A stretch of DNA of 64,000 bases from Nocardia pseudobrasiliensis NBRC 108224 (GTDB lineage: Bacteria > Actinomycetota > Actinomycetes > Mycobacteriales > Mycobacteriaceae): the NCBI RefSeq assembly GCF_001613105.1, contig NZ_BDBS01000002.1, positions 310,001-374,000 of the forward strand, in the 5' to 3' direction. Of this stretch, positions 1 through 8,387 are shown in pieces. The notes beneath the pieces are model-generated. The model was not told the origin of the DNA. It ran no database searches and saw nothing but the letters and a program-made list of their open reading frames with translations. The position numbers were made by a program, and so were the translations under genes. The number at the start of each line of letters is the position of its first letter. Position 1 is the stretch's first letter.

Positions 1-1
1 A

Positions 2-319
2 GTGGCGCTGGCGTGGCCGTTCGCGTTGATCGTGCGATTCTTTCCGCCGCTGGTGTCGGGGACGGTGCTGACCGTGGTCGGCATCTCGCTGATCGGCGTG
101 GCGGGCGGGCTGATCGTCGGCAGTGACGCCAAAGCCGCCTCGTTCGGCGCGCCCGGCCGGATCGCGGTGGCGGCGCAGATCCTGCTTACCAGCGGAATCA
201 CCCTCGCCGCGGCCACGTCGTTCGGGCTGAATCTGGTGTTCAATCACACCCGGATCGGGGCGTTCGCGCGCTCGCGCACGGTCGAATCAGGCTCCGAGCG
301 CGTGGATTTCGGGCAGTAG
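2..319 (+). CDS. Uracil/xanthine permease, NCS2 family, C-terminal part
   Basis: This is the 3' end of a gene entering from the left edge, leaving about 105 residues. The segment FPPLVSGTVLTVVGISLIGV matches the membrane segment typical of nucleobase:cation symporter-2 proteins (uracil and xanthine permeases), and two more hydrophobic stretches follow. The protein would import a nucleobase with a cation across the cytoplasmic membrane. Its 3' end overlaps the convergent oxidoreductase gene by about 33 bases. The substrate cannot be decided because the binding region lies outside the window. Confidence 0.75.
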   Translation: MALAWPFALIVRFFPPLVSGTVLTVVGISLIGVAGGLIVGSDAKAASFGAPGRIAVAAQILLTSGITLAAATSFGLNLVFNHTRIGAFARSRTVESGSERVDFGQ

Positions 320-1201
320 CGCGCCGAGGGTCGCCAGGCGCTCGGTGGTCCACGGCTGGGTCGGGGCCAGCACCGCGTGATCGACGCCCAGTTCGGCCAG
401 TTCGCGCAGGCGCACGAGGAGTCGGTCGGGAGCGGTCGGATCGAAACGTGTGCCGACGGTCTTCTCGATCGTGGCGTAGTCCCGGCCGATCTCGGCACAG
501 TGTTTGCGCAGCACCTCGAGTTTGTGGCCGATATCGCCGCCCAGGCCGACATCGGGCATATCCGACAGATTGCAGGCGTCGGCGTAGCGGGCGACCAACC
601 GCAGGGTCTTGCGCTCGCCGCTGCCCGCCACCAGGATCGGCGGATGCGGGCGCTGAATCGAGTTGGGCGAGTTCAGTGTGCGCATCAATGTGTAATGCGT
701 TCCGTAGTAGGGTGCTTCGTCCTCGCTCCACATCTGTTCGGCGATGCGCAGCACCTCTTCCAGTCGCTCGAATCGCTCGGCCAGGCTCGGGAACGGAATG
801 CCCAGACCCTCTGCCTCCCAGCGGGTTCCCGGTCCCATCGGTTCCGGATCGAAGCGTGCGCCCGCGCCGACGCCGAAATACATTCGGCCGCCGCTGAATA
901 CGTCCAACGCGGTGACCTGTTTGAGCAGTACGCCCGGATGCCGGTAGGCGATCGAGGTGACCAGGGTGCCGAGTCGAATGCGGCGGGTGCGCCCGGCCAG
1001 AAAGCCCAGTGTCGCATAGGCTTCCGGCAGCGGGGATTGCGGCGGGCGGCCGGTCAGGTGGATCTGGAAGAAGTGATCCATTACCCACAGGCTGTCGAAT
1101 CCCGCCTCGTCGGCCTGTTCGGCGAGGCCGGCGACGAGCGGGCCGAGCTGCTCGGGGGATACGTCGTAGGAGAAATCGGAGAGGGTCAAACCCAGCTTCA
1201 T
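287..1201 (-). CDS. LLM-class F420-dependent oxidoreductase
   Basis: The 304-residue product is a luciferase-like TIM-barrel oxidoreductase of the type that usually uses coenzyme F420. The N-terminus MKLGLTLSDF, the segment GFDSLWVMDHFFQ and the later SGGRMYFGVGAG are typical of the family. The substrate is unknown. I chose the ATG at 1201; an in-frame TTG at 1213 is possible but has no better ribosome site. It is divergent from a MarR gene with a duplicated palindrome between them, so it is probably that regulator's target. Its 3' end overlaps the convergent permease gene. Confidence 0.85.
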   Translation of the reverse strand: MKLGLTLSDFSYDVSPEQLGPLVAGLAEQADEAGFDSLWVMDHFFQIHLTGRPPQSPLPEAYATLGFLAGRTRRIRLGTLVTSIAYRHPGVLLKQVTALDVFSGGRMYFGVGAGARFDPEPMGPGTRWEAEGLGIPFPSLAERFERLEEVLRIAEQMWSEDEAPYYGTHYTLMRTLNSPNSIQRPHPPILVAGSGERKTLRLVARYADACNLSDMPDVGLGGDIGHKLEVLRKHCAEIGRDYATIEKTVGTRFDPTAPDRLLVRLRELAELGVDHAVLAPTQPWTTERLATLGALLPEIHALGA

Positions 1202-1216
1202 TACCTGTCCCAATGT

Positions 1217-1257
1217 TCGTTAGCCGAGTAACGACCATAACGTGAGTCGGCTAACGA
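1217..1257. promoter_or_regulatory. Paired MarR-type operator between divergent genes
   Basis: TCGTTAGCCGA at 1217-1227 is repeated in exact inverse as TCGGCTAACGA at 1247-1257. Each arm sits in a quasi-palindrome, GTTAGCCGAGTAAC at 1219-1232 and GTGAGTCGGCTAAC at 1242-1255, whose centres are about 23 bases apart. The site lies between the divergent oxidoreductase and MarR genes, as expected for autoregulation with repression of the neighbour. The binding assignment is an inference from position and symmetry. Confidence 0.6.
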
Positions 1258-1283
1258 TATCAATACCCTAGGCTGGGTCCACC

Positions 1284-1724
1284 ATGAACGACCAGTCCGG
1301 CGCCGAATTCCAGAATGCCTTCTGGGCTGCCAAACAGGCCCTGATGAACGCCGCCGCCACGGCCTACGCTCGCCACGGCGTCTACGACGGGCAGCAGTTC
1401 ATCCTGCGCTGCCTGTGGGCCGAGGACGGCCTGGCCCCGGGCGAGATCGCCAGACGACTGGGGTTGTCGACGCCGACGGTCACCCGGGCGACCACCCGGA
1501 TGGAGGCGGCCGGCCTGCTGCGCCGCGAACCGCATGCCACCGATCGTCGTTTGGTGCGACTGCATCTCACCGACCGCGGGCGGAAGCTCGAGCGGGTCAT
1601 CGAGGAGGAGAGCGATCGGCTGGTCGATCGCGCGCTGATCACGCTGGACGCGGCCGAGCGGGAGCGATTCGTGAGCGCGTTGCGGGCCATCGAACGCAAT
1701 CTGGGCCGCGCCGACGGGGAATGA
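1284..1724 (+). CDS. MarR family transcriptional regulator
   Basis: A 146-residue winged-helix regulator of normal MarR length. The recognition region is LAPGEIARRLGLSTPTVTRA, followed by a wing with the usual DRR motif (ATDRRLVRLHLTDRG). It is divergent from the F420-type oxidoreductase gene, and the shared intergenic region carries two related palindromes that are its likely operators. The protein probably dimerises and is released from DNA by a small phenolic or lipophilic ligand, as in other MarR proteins; the ligand is unknown. Confidence 0.85.
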   Translation: MNDQSGAEFQNAFWAAKQALMNAAATAYARHGVYDGQQFILRCLWAEDGLAPGEIARRLGLSTPTVTRATTRMEAAGLLRREPHATDRRLVRLHLTDRGRKLERVIEEESDRLVDRALITLDAAERERFVSALRAIERNLGRADGE

Positions 1725-1742
1725 CCGGGCCCGCAGGCGATT

Positions 1743-2168
1743 TCAGCCGCAGGCGTTCACCCATTCGGAGAGGCCGTCGGCGAACAGCTGACGCTTCCAG
1801 ATGGGCACCTCGTGTTTGATGCGATCGACGAGTTCGGCGCAGACGGTGAAGGCCTCGGCGCGATGCGGTGCGGCGACGGCGACCGCGACGGCCAGATCGC
1901 CGATGCCGAGCGAGCCGATGCGATGCACGGCCGCCACGGGCAGCCCCGCGGCCGTGGCGATCTCGGCGCAGATCGTGTGCAGGAACCGCTCGGCCTGCGG
2001 ATGGGCCGAATACTCCAGGGCCGAAACCGACTGTCCGCCATCATGATCGCGCACCTTGCCGGTGAACACCACGACCGCACCGTATTCGGGTCCGCTCACC
2101 GCCGCCTCGACCGCCGCGGGATCCAGTGTGGTGTCCACGATTCCGGTGAGCCGCACCAGCTCACTCAT
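1743..2168 (-). CDS. moaE: Molybdopterin synthase catalytic subunit MoaE
   Basis: MoaE is the large subunit of molybdopterin synthase, which adds two sulfurs from thiocarboxylated MoaD to precursor Z (cPMP). The 141-residue length is normal. GAVVVFTGKVRDHDGG, the HRIGSLGIGD segment and the C-terminal IKHEVPIWKRQ with the active-site lysine are all visible. Its start overlaps the end of the moaC-moaB fusion by 8 bases, so moeA, moaC-moaB and moaE form one minus-strand operon. The partner moaD is in the opposite operon at 5577. Confidence 0.93.
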   Translation of the reverse strand: MSELVRLTGIVDTTLDPAAVEAAVSGPEYGAVVVFTGKVRDHDGGQSVSALEYSAHPQAERFLHTICAEIATAAGLPVAAVHRIGSLGIGDLAVAVAVAAPHRAEAFTVCAELVDRIKHEVPIWKRQLFADGLSEWVNACG

Positions 2169-3234
2169 GACTGCCTCCTCCGGCGACCTGCGCCAGCAGA
2201 TGATCGATCAGGGGTTCCAGGACCGCGATCCCATCGCGCACGCCACCGGGCGAACCGGGCAGATTGATGACGACCGTACGTCCCGCCAAACCGGCGACGC
2301 CGCGGCTGAGTGCCGCCAGTGCGAAGGTCGCGGTGCCGCGCAGTCGAATCGTCTCCGCCACACCGGGCAGTTCCCGATCCAGCACGGCCAGTGTGGCCTC
2401 GGGCGTCGCATCGGTGGGCGAGGCCCCGGTACCGCCGGTCGTGATCACCAGCCCGGGCTCGCCGTCGAGCGCGTCCGCCAGCCCGTCGGCGATATCGGCA
2501 TCGGCGTAGACCAGCGGCCCGCGCACCGAAAATCCCTGAGCGGTAAGCCATTCCACCAGCACCGGGCCGGTCTTGTCGACCCGGGTGCCCGCCGCGGCGC
2601 CGGTGGACGCGACCACCACGACGGCCGATCGCGATCCCTCCGCGGCCTCATGCTTCCCACCCGCTGCGTGGGCGTGCCGGTGTTGCTTCGTGATCCGATC
2701 GTCGTCGTCGGCGGAGGGGTCGCGATCGTCCGGCGGTGCGGACGCGTTCGTGCGATGGCCGGATCCGGCACGCTCCCAATGTCCCCGTTTACCACCATCT
2801 TTGGTCAGCAGCCGCACATCGGTCAGCGTCGCCGCCGGATCGACCGCCTTGACCATGTCGTGCAGGGTCAGCCCCGCGACGGCCACCGCGGTGAGGGCCT
2901 CCATTTCGACGCCGGTGGGGCCCTTGGTCTTCGCGGTGGCCTCGATGGTGATGGCGTCGGGGGTGAAGCCGAAGCTGACGTTGACCGAGGACAGAGCGAG
3001 TTGGTGGCACAGCGGGATCAGCTCGGAGGTCTTCTTCGCGCCCGCGATGCCCGCGATGCGAGCGGTGGCCAGCACATCGGCCTTGGGCATATCGTCGGCC
3101 TGAACCAGGCGGACCACCTCGGCGGTCGTGCGCAGTTGTCCGGCCGCGACCGCCACACGCGTGGTGTCGGATTTGGCGCTCACGTCGACCATGCGCGCCC
3201 GACCCTCGGAATCCAGATGCGACAGCTCCGTCAT
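2161..3234 (-). CDS. moaCB: Bifunctional MoaC-MoaB/Mog fusion, molybdenum cofactor biosynthesis
   Basis: A 357-residue fusion. Residues 1-155 are MoaC, which makes cPMP with MoaA, shown by KKTSELIPLCHQL and TGVEMEALTAVAVAG. Residues 205-357 are a MoaB/Mog domain, the molybdopterin adenylyltransferase fold, shown by ITTGGTGASPTDATPEA and the NLPGSPGGVRDG segment. Between them is a charged, His- and Asp-rich linker of roughly 45 residues that looks flexible. Such fusions are known in actinobacteria. The start overlaps moeA by 4 bases, indicating coupled translation. Confidence 0.93.
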   Translation of the reverse strand: MTELSHLDSEGRARMVDVSAKSDTTRVAVAAGQLRTTAEVVRLVQADDMPKADVLATARIAGIAGAKKTSELIPLCHQLALSSVNVSFGFTPDAITIEATAKTKGPTGVEMEALTAVAVAGLTLHDMVKAVDPAATLTDVRLLTKDGGKRGHWERAGSGHRTNASAPPDDRDPSADDDDRITKQHRHAHAAGGKHEAAEGSRSAVVVVASTGAAAGTRVDKTGPVLVEWLTAQGFSVRGPLVYADADIADGLADALDGEPGLVITTGGTGASPTDATPEATLAVLDRELPGVAETIRLRGTATFALAALSRGVAGLAGRTVVINLPGSPGGVRDGIAVLEPLIDHLLAQVAGGGSHE

Positions 3235-4439
3235 AGCTCCCAGACTTCCACAACCGATCCGGCCGTCAGCTCGGTGACCTCCGCCGGAATATCGATCAGC
3301 ACGTCGGCATGTGCCATCGCGGCCACCAGATGCGATCCCGGACCCGAGGCCAGCGCCACCCCGTCGATCTCCATCCGCCCGCGCAGGAACTGCCTGCGAC
3401 CGGAGGGGGAGCGCACCGGGTCCAACAGCGGCACATCGGCTTTCGGCACCGCGGGGAGGCCCGACAGCTCGCGCAGCATCGGTCGGGCGAAGACCTCGAA
3501 CGACACCATGGTGCTCACCGGATTGCCCGGGAAGCTCAGTACCGCAACCCCGTCGACGACCGTGATCCCCTGCGGCCCACCGGGTTGCACCGCGACCGAG
3601 CCGAATTCCCCACCGAGCGTGGCCAATACGTCCTTGACCACCTCGAAATCGCCCTTGGACACCCCGCCCGAGGTGAACACCACATCCGCGGCGGCCGTCG
3701 CGCGATCCAGTTTCGCGCGGAATTCGGCCGGATCGTCGCGGCTGTGATCGACCGAGATCACCTCGACGCCGTTGGCCGCGAGCGCCGCGGCCAACGCGAT
3801 GCCGTTGGAGTTGTAGATCTGTCCCGGCCGCAGCGGGGATCCGGCGGGCATCAACTCGTCACCGGTGGTGAGCACCGCCGCGCGCACCCGCCGGAAGACC
3901 GCGAGCCGGGGCAGCCCCACCGCGGCCAGCGCCGCGATATGCCGCGGCGCGACCAGCGTGCCCGCCGCGACCAGCAGTTCACCGGCCCGCACGTCGGTAC
4001 CCGGTTCGCGCACGAAATCGCCCGTGCGACGGCCTCGTTCGATAGTGACCGTCTGCTCGTCCGCGCGGGTGTCCTCGACCGGGACCACGCAGTCCGCCCC
4101 CGGCGGAATCGGCGCGCCGGTCATCACCTTCATTGCCGCGCCCGGCGGCAGCGGCGTCTGCCCGGGCTGCCCGGCCGCGACCACACCGGCCAGCGGCAGC
4201 GTCGCGGGCGTCACGGTCACCGATTCGGCGCGTACGGCGTAGCCGTCCATCCCGGAGTTGCGGAACACCGGCAGATCCAGCGGCGCCCGCACCTCGCCGG
4301 CCAACAGGCGGCCGAGCGCCTCGGCCACCGGCACGTCCTCCACATCGCGCACGGCGATCGGCCGCAGTAGCTGCTCGACGCGCCGGCGATGGTCCTCGAC
4401 GGATCGGGCCGAGGTCGATGCGGCTGGGCGGGTAGTCAT
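3231..4439 (-). CDS. moeA: Molybdopterin molybdenumtransferase MoeA
   Basis: MoeA inserts molybdate into adenylated molybdopterin. The 402-residue length is normal. Landmarks are FRNSGMDGYAV near residue 60, VFTSGGVSKGDFEVVKD in the central Mog-like domain and LSFPGNPVSTMVSFEVF. The C-terminal beta domain is complete. It is the first gene of the minus-strand moeA-moaCB-moaE operon and is divergent from moaA with only 68 bases between the starts, so the two cofactor operons probably share a promoter region. Confidence 0.95.
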   Translation of the reverse strand: MTTRPAASTSARSVEDHRRRVEQLLRPIAVRDVEDVPVAEALGRLLAGEVRAPLDLPVFRNSGMDGYAVRAESVTVTPATLPLAGVVAAGQPGQTPLPPGAAMKVMTGAPIPPGADCVVPVEDTRADEQTVTIERGRRTGDFVREPGTDVRAGELLVAAGTLVAPRHIAALAAVGLPRLAVFRRVRAAVLTTGDELMPAGSPLRPGQIYNSNGIALAAALAANGVEVISVDHSRDDPAEFRAKLDRATAAADVVFTSGGVSKGDFEVVKDVLATLGGEFGSVAVQPGGPQGITVVDGVAVLSFPGNPVSTMVSFEVFARPMLRELSGLPAVPKADVPLLDPVRSPSGRRQFLRGRMEIDGVALASGPGSHLVAAMAHADVLIDIPAEVTELTAGSVVEVWEL

Positions 4440-4507
4440 GCCGCCAGCCTAATCGGCGCAGGTGTGGGCACAGTTCGTAGATTCCTCCGAAGCATGCCGG
4501 GACGAAC

Positions 4508-5584
4508 GTGACAATAATGGGTGCCGTGACCGTGGTTGTGATGGGAATTCCCGCAGTGCGAGGCAAGCGGCCCGCGCTGGACGGCCGGCCCGACACTCCG
4601 TATCTGGTCGACCGCTTCGGGCGGGTAGCCCGTGATTTGCGTGTATCCATCACCGAGAAATGCTCGCTGCGCTGCACCTATTGCATGCCCGAGGAGGGTC
4701 TTCCGGCGATTCCCGCCGACGAACTGCTCTCCGCCGAGGAGATCGTGCGGGTGATCACGCTGGCCGTACACGATCTCGGGGTGCGCGAGGTCCGCTTCAC
4801 CGGCGGCGAGCCGCTCATGCGCTGCGATCTGGAACGGATCGTCGCGGGCTGCCGGGCGGAACTGTCCGATACGCCGCTGTCGATGACCACCAATGCCGTC
4901 GGGCTGGAACATCGCGCCGCCGGTCTGGCGCGGGCCGGGCTGAATCGGATCAACGTCTCCCTCGACACGGTCGACCGCGCCGGATTCGCCCGCCTGACCC
5001 GGCGCGACCGGCTCGGTTCGGTGCTGTCCGGTATCCGAGCCGCCCGGCGGGCGGGCCTCGCGCCGGTGAAGGTGAACGCCGTGCTCATGCGCGAAACCCT
5101 CGGCGGTGCAACGGATCTGCTGCGCTGGTGCCTGGACGAGGGTTGTGAGCTGCGTTTCATCGAGGAGATGCCGCTCGACGCCGATCACGAATGGGCGCGG
5201 ACGCGCATGGTCACCGCCGCCGAACTGCTCGAGGTGCTCGGCGCGCGGTTCACCCTCACCGAGATCGGCCGCGACGATCCGTCCGCGCCCGCGGAGAGCT
5301 GGCTGGTGGACGGCGGTCCGGCAACGGTCGGCATCATCGCCTCGGTGACCCGCAAATTCTGCGGCGACTGCGACCGCACCCGGCTGACCGCCGACGGCAT
5401 GATCCGCTCGTGCCTGTTCAGCGATCAGGAATACGATCTGCGCACCCCGCTGCGCGCGGGCGCGAGCGATGCGGAACTGTCGACGCTGTGGCGCGGCGCG
5501 ATGTGGAACAAATGGGCCGGGCACGGCATCGATGCCGTCGGATTCGTGCCCCCGGAACGGACGATGGGAGCCATCGGTGGTTGA
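4508..5584 (+). CDS. moaA: GTP 3',8-cyclase MoaA (radical SAM)
   Basis: MoaA is the radical SAM enzyme that starts molybdenum cofactor synthesis from GTP. The N-terminal cluster motif CSLRCTYC supplies Cys52, Cys56 and Cys59. The second cluster motif [18 protein letters not shown] gives Cys285, Cys288 and Cys302, the expected CX2CX13C. The protein ends in Gly-Gly, which MoaA needs for activity. The 358-residue reading uses a GTG start; in-frame GTG and ATG codons follow shortly, so the first about 12 residues are uncertain. It overlaps moaD by 8 bases. Confidence 0.95.
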   Translation: MTIMGAVTVVVMGIPAVRGKRPALDGRPDTPYLVDRFGRVARDLRVSITEKCSLRCTYCMPEEGLPAIPADELLSAEEIVRVITLAVHDLGVREVRFTGGEPLMRCDLERIVAGCRAELSDTPLSMTTNAVGLEHRAAGLARAGLNRINVSLDTVDRAGFARLTRRDRLGSVLSGIRAARRAGLAPVKVNAVLMRETLGGATDLLRWCLDEGCELRFIEEMPLDADHEWARTRMVTAAELLEVLGARFTLTEIGRDDPSAPAESWLVDGGPATVGIIASVTRKFCGDCDRTRLTADGMIRSCLFSDQEYDLRTPLRAGASDAELSTLWRGAMWNKWAGHGIDAVGFVPPERTMGAIGG

Positions 5585-5819
5585 GGTCCGCTATTTCGCC
5601 GCGATCGCCGACGCGGTCGGCAAGTCCAGCGAGCGTGTCGACCTGCCCGCCGACGCCACGGTCGGTGATCTGCGCCGAAGCCTGTCGGCCACATACGGTT
5701 CCGACCTCGACACGATGTTGAAGGTGTGCGCCTTCCTGATCGGCGACGAGCTCACCCGCGACGGACGGATGCGCCTGGGCGAGCGGGTCGATGTGCTGCC
5801 GCCCTTCGCGGGCGGATAG
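5577..5819 (+). CDS. moaD: Molybdopterin synthase sulfur carrier subunit MoaD
   Basis: An 80-residue ubiquitin-fold protein that ends PPFAGG; the C-terminal Gly-Gly is adenylated and thiocarboxylated, and the sulfur is then given to MoaE. The GTG at 5577 lies inside the last codons of moaA and gives the normal start [15 protein letters not shown]. Longer in-frame readings upstream run through moaA and are not credible. The gene is translationally coupled to moaA. Confidence 0.93.
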   Translation: MVEVRYFAAIADAVGKSSERVDLPADATVGDLRRSLSATYGSDLDTMLKVCAFLIGDELTRDGRMRLGERVDVLPPFAGG

Positions 5820-5845
5820 CGGTGGAACGCCGGGACGGCTGAACT

Positions 5846-6688
5846 TCAGCCCTGCCACCAGGTATCGAGTGGGGTCACCGGCACGGTGCGCTTGTGCCGG
5901 GTGTTGCGGAAGATCGTTTCGACCCGGTCGGCGACTTCCGGTTCGACGTCCTTGCCCTCGAGATAGTCGTCGATCTGGGTGTATTTCAGGCCGAGGGCGA
6001 CCTCGTCGGGGAGGGCGGGGCGGTCGTCCTCGAGGTCGGCGGTGGGGACCTTCTGCCACACGCTCGGCGGGGCGCCCAGTTCCTGCAGCAGGGCCGCGCC
6101 CTGGCGTTTGGTCAGGCCGGTGAGCGGGGTGACGTCGACGCCGCCGTCGCCGTATTTGGTGAAGAAACCGGTGACCGCCTCGGCGGCGTGATCGGTGCCG
6201 ACCACCAGCATGTTCAGCTGACCGGCGATCGCGTACTGGATGACCATGCGCTCGCGGGCCTTGATGTTGCCGCGTACGAAGTCGCGCAATTGCGGCTGCT
6301 CGCCGAGGATTTCGCGCAGGCCCTGCGCCGATTCCGCGCCCACCGCGTCGGCGCTCGGTTTGACGTTCACCTCGATCGAGCGGTCGGGGCGGATGAATCG
6401 CAGCGCGATCTGGGCGTCCTCCTCGTCGGCCTGTACGCCGTAGGGCAGCCGCACCGCGACGAAGGTGGTCTCGCGGCCCTCCGCGCGCAACTCCTCCGCG
6501 GCCAGCTGGCACAGCCGCCCGGTCAGCGAGGAATCCTGACCGCCGCTGATGCCGAGTACGAAACCCGTTGCGGGCGTGGACTTCAGATACTCCTTGAGGA
6601 AGTCGACACGCCTGCGTATCTCGACCTTCGGCTCGATGACCGGCTGGACGCCCAATTCGGCGATGATCTGTTCGCGCAGGTTCCCCAT
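5846..6688 (-). CDS. nadE: NH3-dependent NAD(+) synthetase
   Basis: The product amidates deamido-NAD with ammonia and ATP in the last step of NAD synthesis. The 280-residue length matches the short ammonia-dependent form, without a glutaminase domain. The PP-loop [11 protein letters not shown], the [20 protein letters not shown] segment and PLTGLTKRQ are all diagnostic. It converges on moaD with only 26 bases between the stop codons and is followed on its upstream side by a TetR gene on the same strand. Confidence 0.95.
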   Translation of the reverse strand: MGNLREQIIAELGVQPVIEPKVEIRRRVDFLKEYLKSTPATGFVLGISGGQDSSLTGRLCQLAAEELRAEGRETTFVAVRLPYGVQADEEDAQIALRFIRPDRSIEVNVKPSADAVGAESAQGLREILGEQPQLRDFVRGNIKARERMVIQYAIAGQLNMLVVGTDHAAEAVTGFFTKYGDGGVDVTPLTGLTKRQGAALLQELGAPPSVWQKVPTADLEDDRPALPDEVALGLKYTQIDDYLEGKDVEPEVADRVETIFRNTRHKRTVPVTPLDTWWQG

Positions 6689-6697
6689 GGCGTCACT

Positions 6698-7366
6698 TTA
6701 ACGGTCACGAGGTACGAGCGAACGGACCAGATGTTCCCAATGGTCGCCGATCTGGTCGAGGGAGTAGCCGAGGACCTGGACCTGATGTAGGACCAGCGTG
6801 GCGTCGAGGGTGGTCAGCAGCGTATCGGCCAGCAGCGGGATCTCGCCGCTGGTTCCGGCTTGGCGCAGCAGCAGGGCGACATGGGTTCTGGCGATGTTGT
6901 AGGGCGGTGAGGCGAAGCGGCCGTGCTCGTCGGCGGCGCGGCGGACCTCGCCCTCCACCTCGATGGCGGCCAGCCGGGCGCGGCCGAAGGCCACCAGGCG
7001 CTCCACCGGCGGGGCGCCCGGACCGAGCGGGGGTGGGCCGAAGATGTAGGCGGCCTGCAGTTTTCGGTCGGACTGGTCGAGCAGGGCCATCATGAGTCCG
7101 GAGCGATTGCCGAAGCGGCGGAAGACCGTGCCCTTACCGACGCCGGCGCGCTTGGCGACCTCGTCCATGGTGACGGCGTCGGCGCCGTGCTCGCGCACCA
7201 GCTGTTCGGCGGCGTCCAGCAGCAGCTGCCGATTGCGCGCGGCGTCGCTACGCTCGGTGTGTTCGGCGACCGGCAGGGTGGTCGCCGATTCGATCGAGGG
7301 GAACGGCGGCGAGATCGGTTCGATCGGAATCGACTTCGAATGTTCGATGTTTGTGTCTCGGGTCAC
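6698..7366 (-). CDS. TetR family transcriptional regulator
   Basis: A 222-residue TetR-type repressor with a GTG start. The N-terminal 45 residues look disordered, then the DNA-binding domain reads DAVTMDEVAKRAGVGKGTVF followed by RRFGNRSGLMMALL. The C-terminal ligand domain is helical and not diagnostic. It is divergent from a flavin reductase gene, and a near-perfect palindrome at 7389-7408 lies directly upstream of its start. Self-repression together with control of the reductase is the simplest reading. Confidence 0.88.
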   Translation of the reverse strand: MTRDTNIEHSKSIPIEPISPPFPSIESATTLPVAEHTERSDAARNRQLLLDAAEQLVREHGADAVTMDEVAKRAGVGKGTVFRRFGNRSGLMMALLDQSDRKLQAAYIFGPPPLGPGAPPVERLVAFGRARLAAIEVEGEVRRAADEHGRFASPPYNIARTHVALLLRQAGTSGEIPLLADTLLTTLDATLVLHQVQVLGYSLDQIGDHWEHLVRSLVPRDR

Positions 7367-7388
7367 AAGGGGCTACCTCACAGGAATG

Positions 7389-7408
7389 AAGCGGACCATG
7401 GTCCGGTT
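7389..7408. promoter_or_regulatory. Palindromic TetR-type operator
   Basis: CGGACCATGGTCCG at 7392-7405 is a perfect 14-base palindrome. With flanking bases it becomes a 20-base palindrome (AA...TT ends) with one mismatched pair. It lies 23 bases upstream of the TetR start and about 50 bases upstream of the flavin reductase start, in the divergent promoter region. Binding by the adjacent TetR protein is inferred. Confidence 0.65.
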
Positions 7409-7456
7409 ATTGTGACACGAAAGCGGAACAGCTTGCCCATCGCACAAGGAGTGACC

Positions 7457-8023
7457 ATGTCCCAGACTCGCCTTCTCGCTCTCGTCGGTAGCCTGCGCGC
7501 CGGGTCGTTCAACCGGCAGCTCGCCGAGGCCGCCGCCCAGACCGCACCGGATGGTGTCGAGGTCGAGATCTACGCCGGTCTCGCCGATATCCCTTTCTAC
7601 AACGAGGACATCGACGTTCCCGGTAGCCTGCCCGCAACGGCGTCCGCATTGCGCGACGCGGTGGCCGCGGCCGACGGCCTGCTGCTGTTCGTGCCCGAAT
7701 ACAACGGCACCATCCCCGCCGCACTGAAGAACGCCATCGACTGGGCCTCGCGCCCCTACGGCCAGGGCTCGATCAAGGACAAGCCCACCGCGGTGATCAG
7801 CGCTTCGATCAGCTCCAACGCCGCCAAGTGGTCCCACGGCGACACCGTCAAGGCCCTCGGTGTCGCGGGCGCCGCGGTAGTCGAAAGCGCCCACCTGCAC
7901 TTCGGCACCATCAACCAGCGCTTCGCCGCGGCCCACCCCCGCGAAGACGCCGAGGCCCTCACCCAACTCGCCGCCGCCGTCCGAGAACTGGTCGAGGCCA
8001 CCAGGTCCCGCGTCAACGCCTGA
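7457..8023 (+). CDS. NADPH-dependent FMN reductase family protein
   Basis: A 188-residue flavodoxin-fold reductase. The phosphate-binding loop GSLRAGSFNR near residue 12 and the signature LLFVPEYNGTIPAALKNAID are typical of NADPH:FMN reductases and azo or quinone reductases. It probably transfers hydride from NAD(P)H to quinones, azo compounds or chromate. The ATG at 7457 is preceded by AAGGAGTG. The gene is divergent from a TetR repressor with an operator-like palindrome between them, which suggests induction by a toxic substrate. Confidence 0.9.
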   Translation: MSQTRLLALVGSLRAGSFNRQLAEAAAQTAPDGVEVEIYAGLADIPFYNEDIDVPGSLPATASALRDAVAAADGLLLFVPEYNGTIPAALKNAIDWASRPYGQGSIKDKPTAVISASISSNAAKWSHGDTVKALGVAGAAVVESAHLHFGTINQRFAAAHPREDAEALTQLAAAVRELVEATRSRVNA

Positions 8024-8166
8024 CCGCCGCCCTTGATGAGGGCGCTCGCCTTGGGGTGAGCGAGTGGTGGCTGCTGATTCGGGTGAGCGGCGCGCAGCGC
8101 AGTCCATCCTGACGGTTGTATTGGGTCGTGGTGCTCCCTTTCGGGTGTGGCGTAGCCGTCTCATAT

Positions 8167-8204
8167 CCCCCGGCTCGGCGCGTCAGCACCGGGCCGGGGC
8201 TTTT
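8167..8204 (+). terminator. Intrinsic terminator
   Basis: CCCCGGC at 8168-8174 pairs with GCCGGGG at 8193-8199 and is followed by CTTTT. It lies between the flavin reductase gene and rpmJ2, and would end reductase transcription before the Zur-type box. Confidence 0.7.
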
Positions 8205-8231
8205 CGTCTCCGATGATGGAATGTATAGACT

Positions 8232-8248
8232 ATGAAAACCGTTTTCAT
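8232..8248. promoter_or_regulatory. Zur-type zinc-repressor box
   Basis: ATGAAAACCGTTTTCAT is a perfect 17-base palindrome (8-base arms around a central C) and resembles the TGAAAA-N-TTTTCA zinc-uptake-regulator box of actinobacteria. It lies 16 bases upstream of the rpmJ2 start. Zur would repress the gene when zinc is sufficient. The assignment rests on motif likeness and on the zinc-free nature of the downstream protein. Confidence 0.75.
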
Positions 8249-8264
8249 TACTGGAGGTGAAGAG

Positions 8265-8387
8265 ATGAAGGTTCGGAACTCGTTGCGGTCGTTGAAGGAC
8301 AAGCCGGGGGCTCAGGTTGTTCGGCGGCGGGGGCGGACGTTTGTGATCAACAAGAAGGAGCCTCGGTTCAAGGCTCGGCAGGGCTGA
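8265..8387 (+). CDS. rpmJ2: 50S ribosomal protein L36, zinc-free paralogue (type B)
   Basis: This 40-residue ORF starts [16 protein letters not shown] and ends [13 protein letters not shown]. It is clearly ribosomal protein L36, but of the form without zinc-ribbon cysteines (YkgO type). In zinc starvation such copies replace the zinc-binding L36 and free zinc. GGAGGTGA lies just ahead of the ATG and a Zur-type palindrome upstream. The other zinc-free ribosomal genes that often accompany it in actinobacteria are not adjacent here. Confidence 0.93.
   Translation: MKVRNSLRSLKDKPGAQVVRRRGRTFVINKKEPRFKARQG

Noticed and set aside
5837..5851. Terminator between moaD and nadE (GGCTG/CAGCC)
   Set aside because: Only five base pairs, overlaps the nadE coding end and has no T-run.
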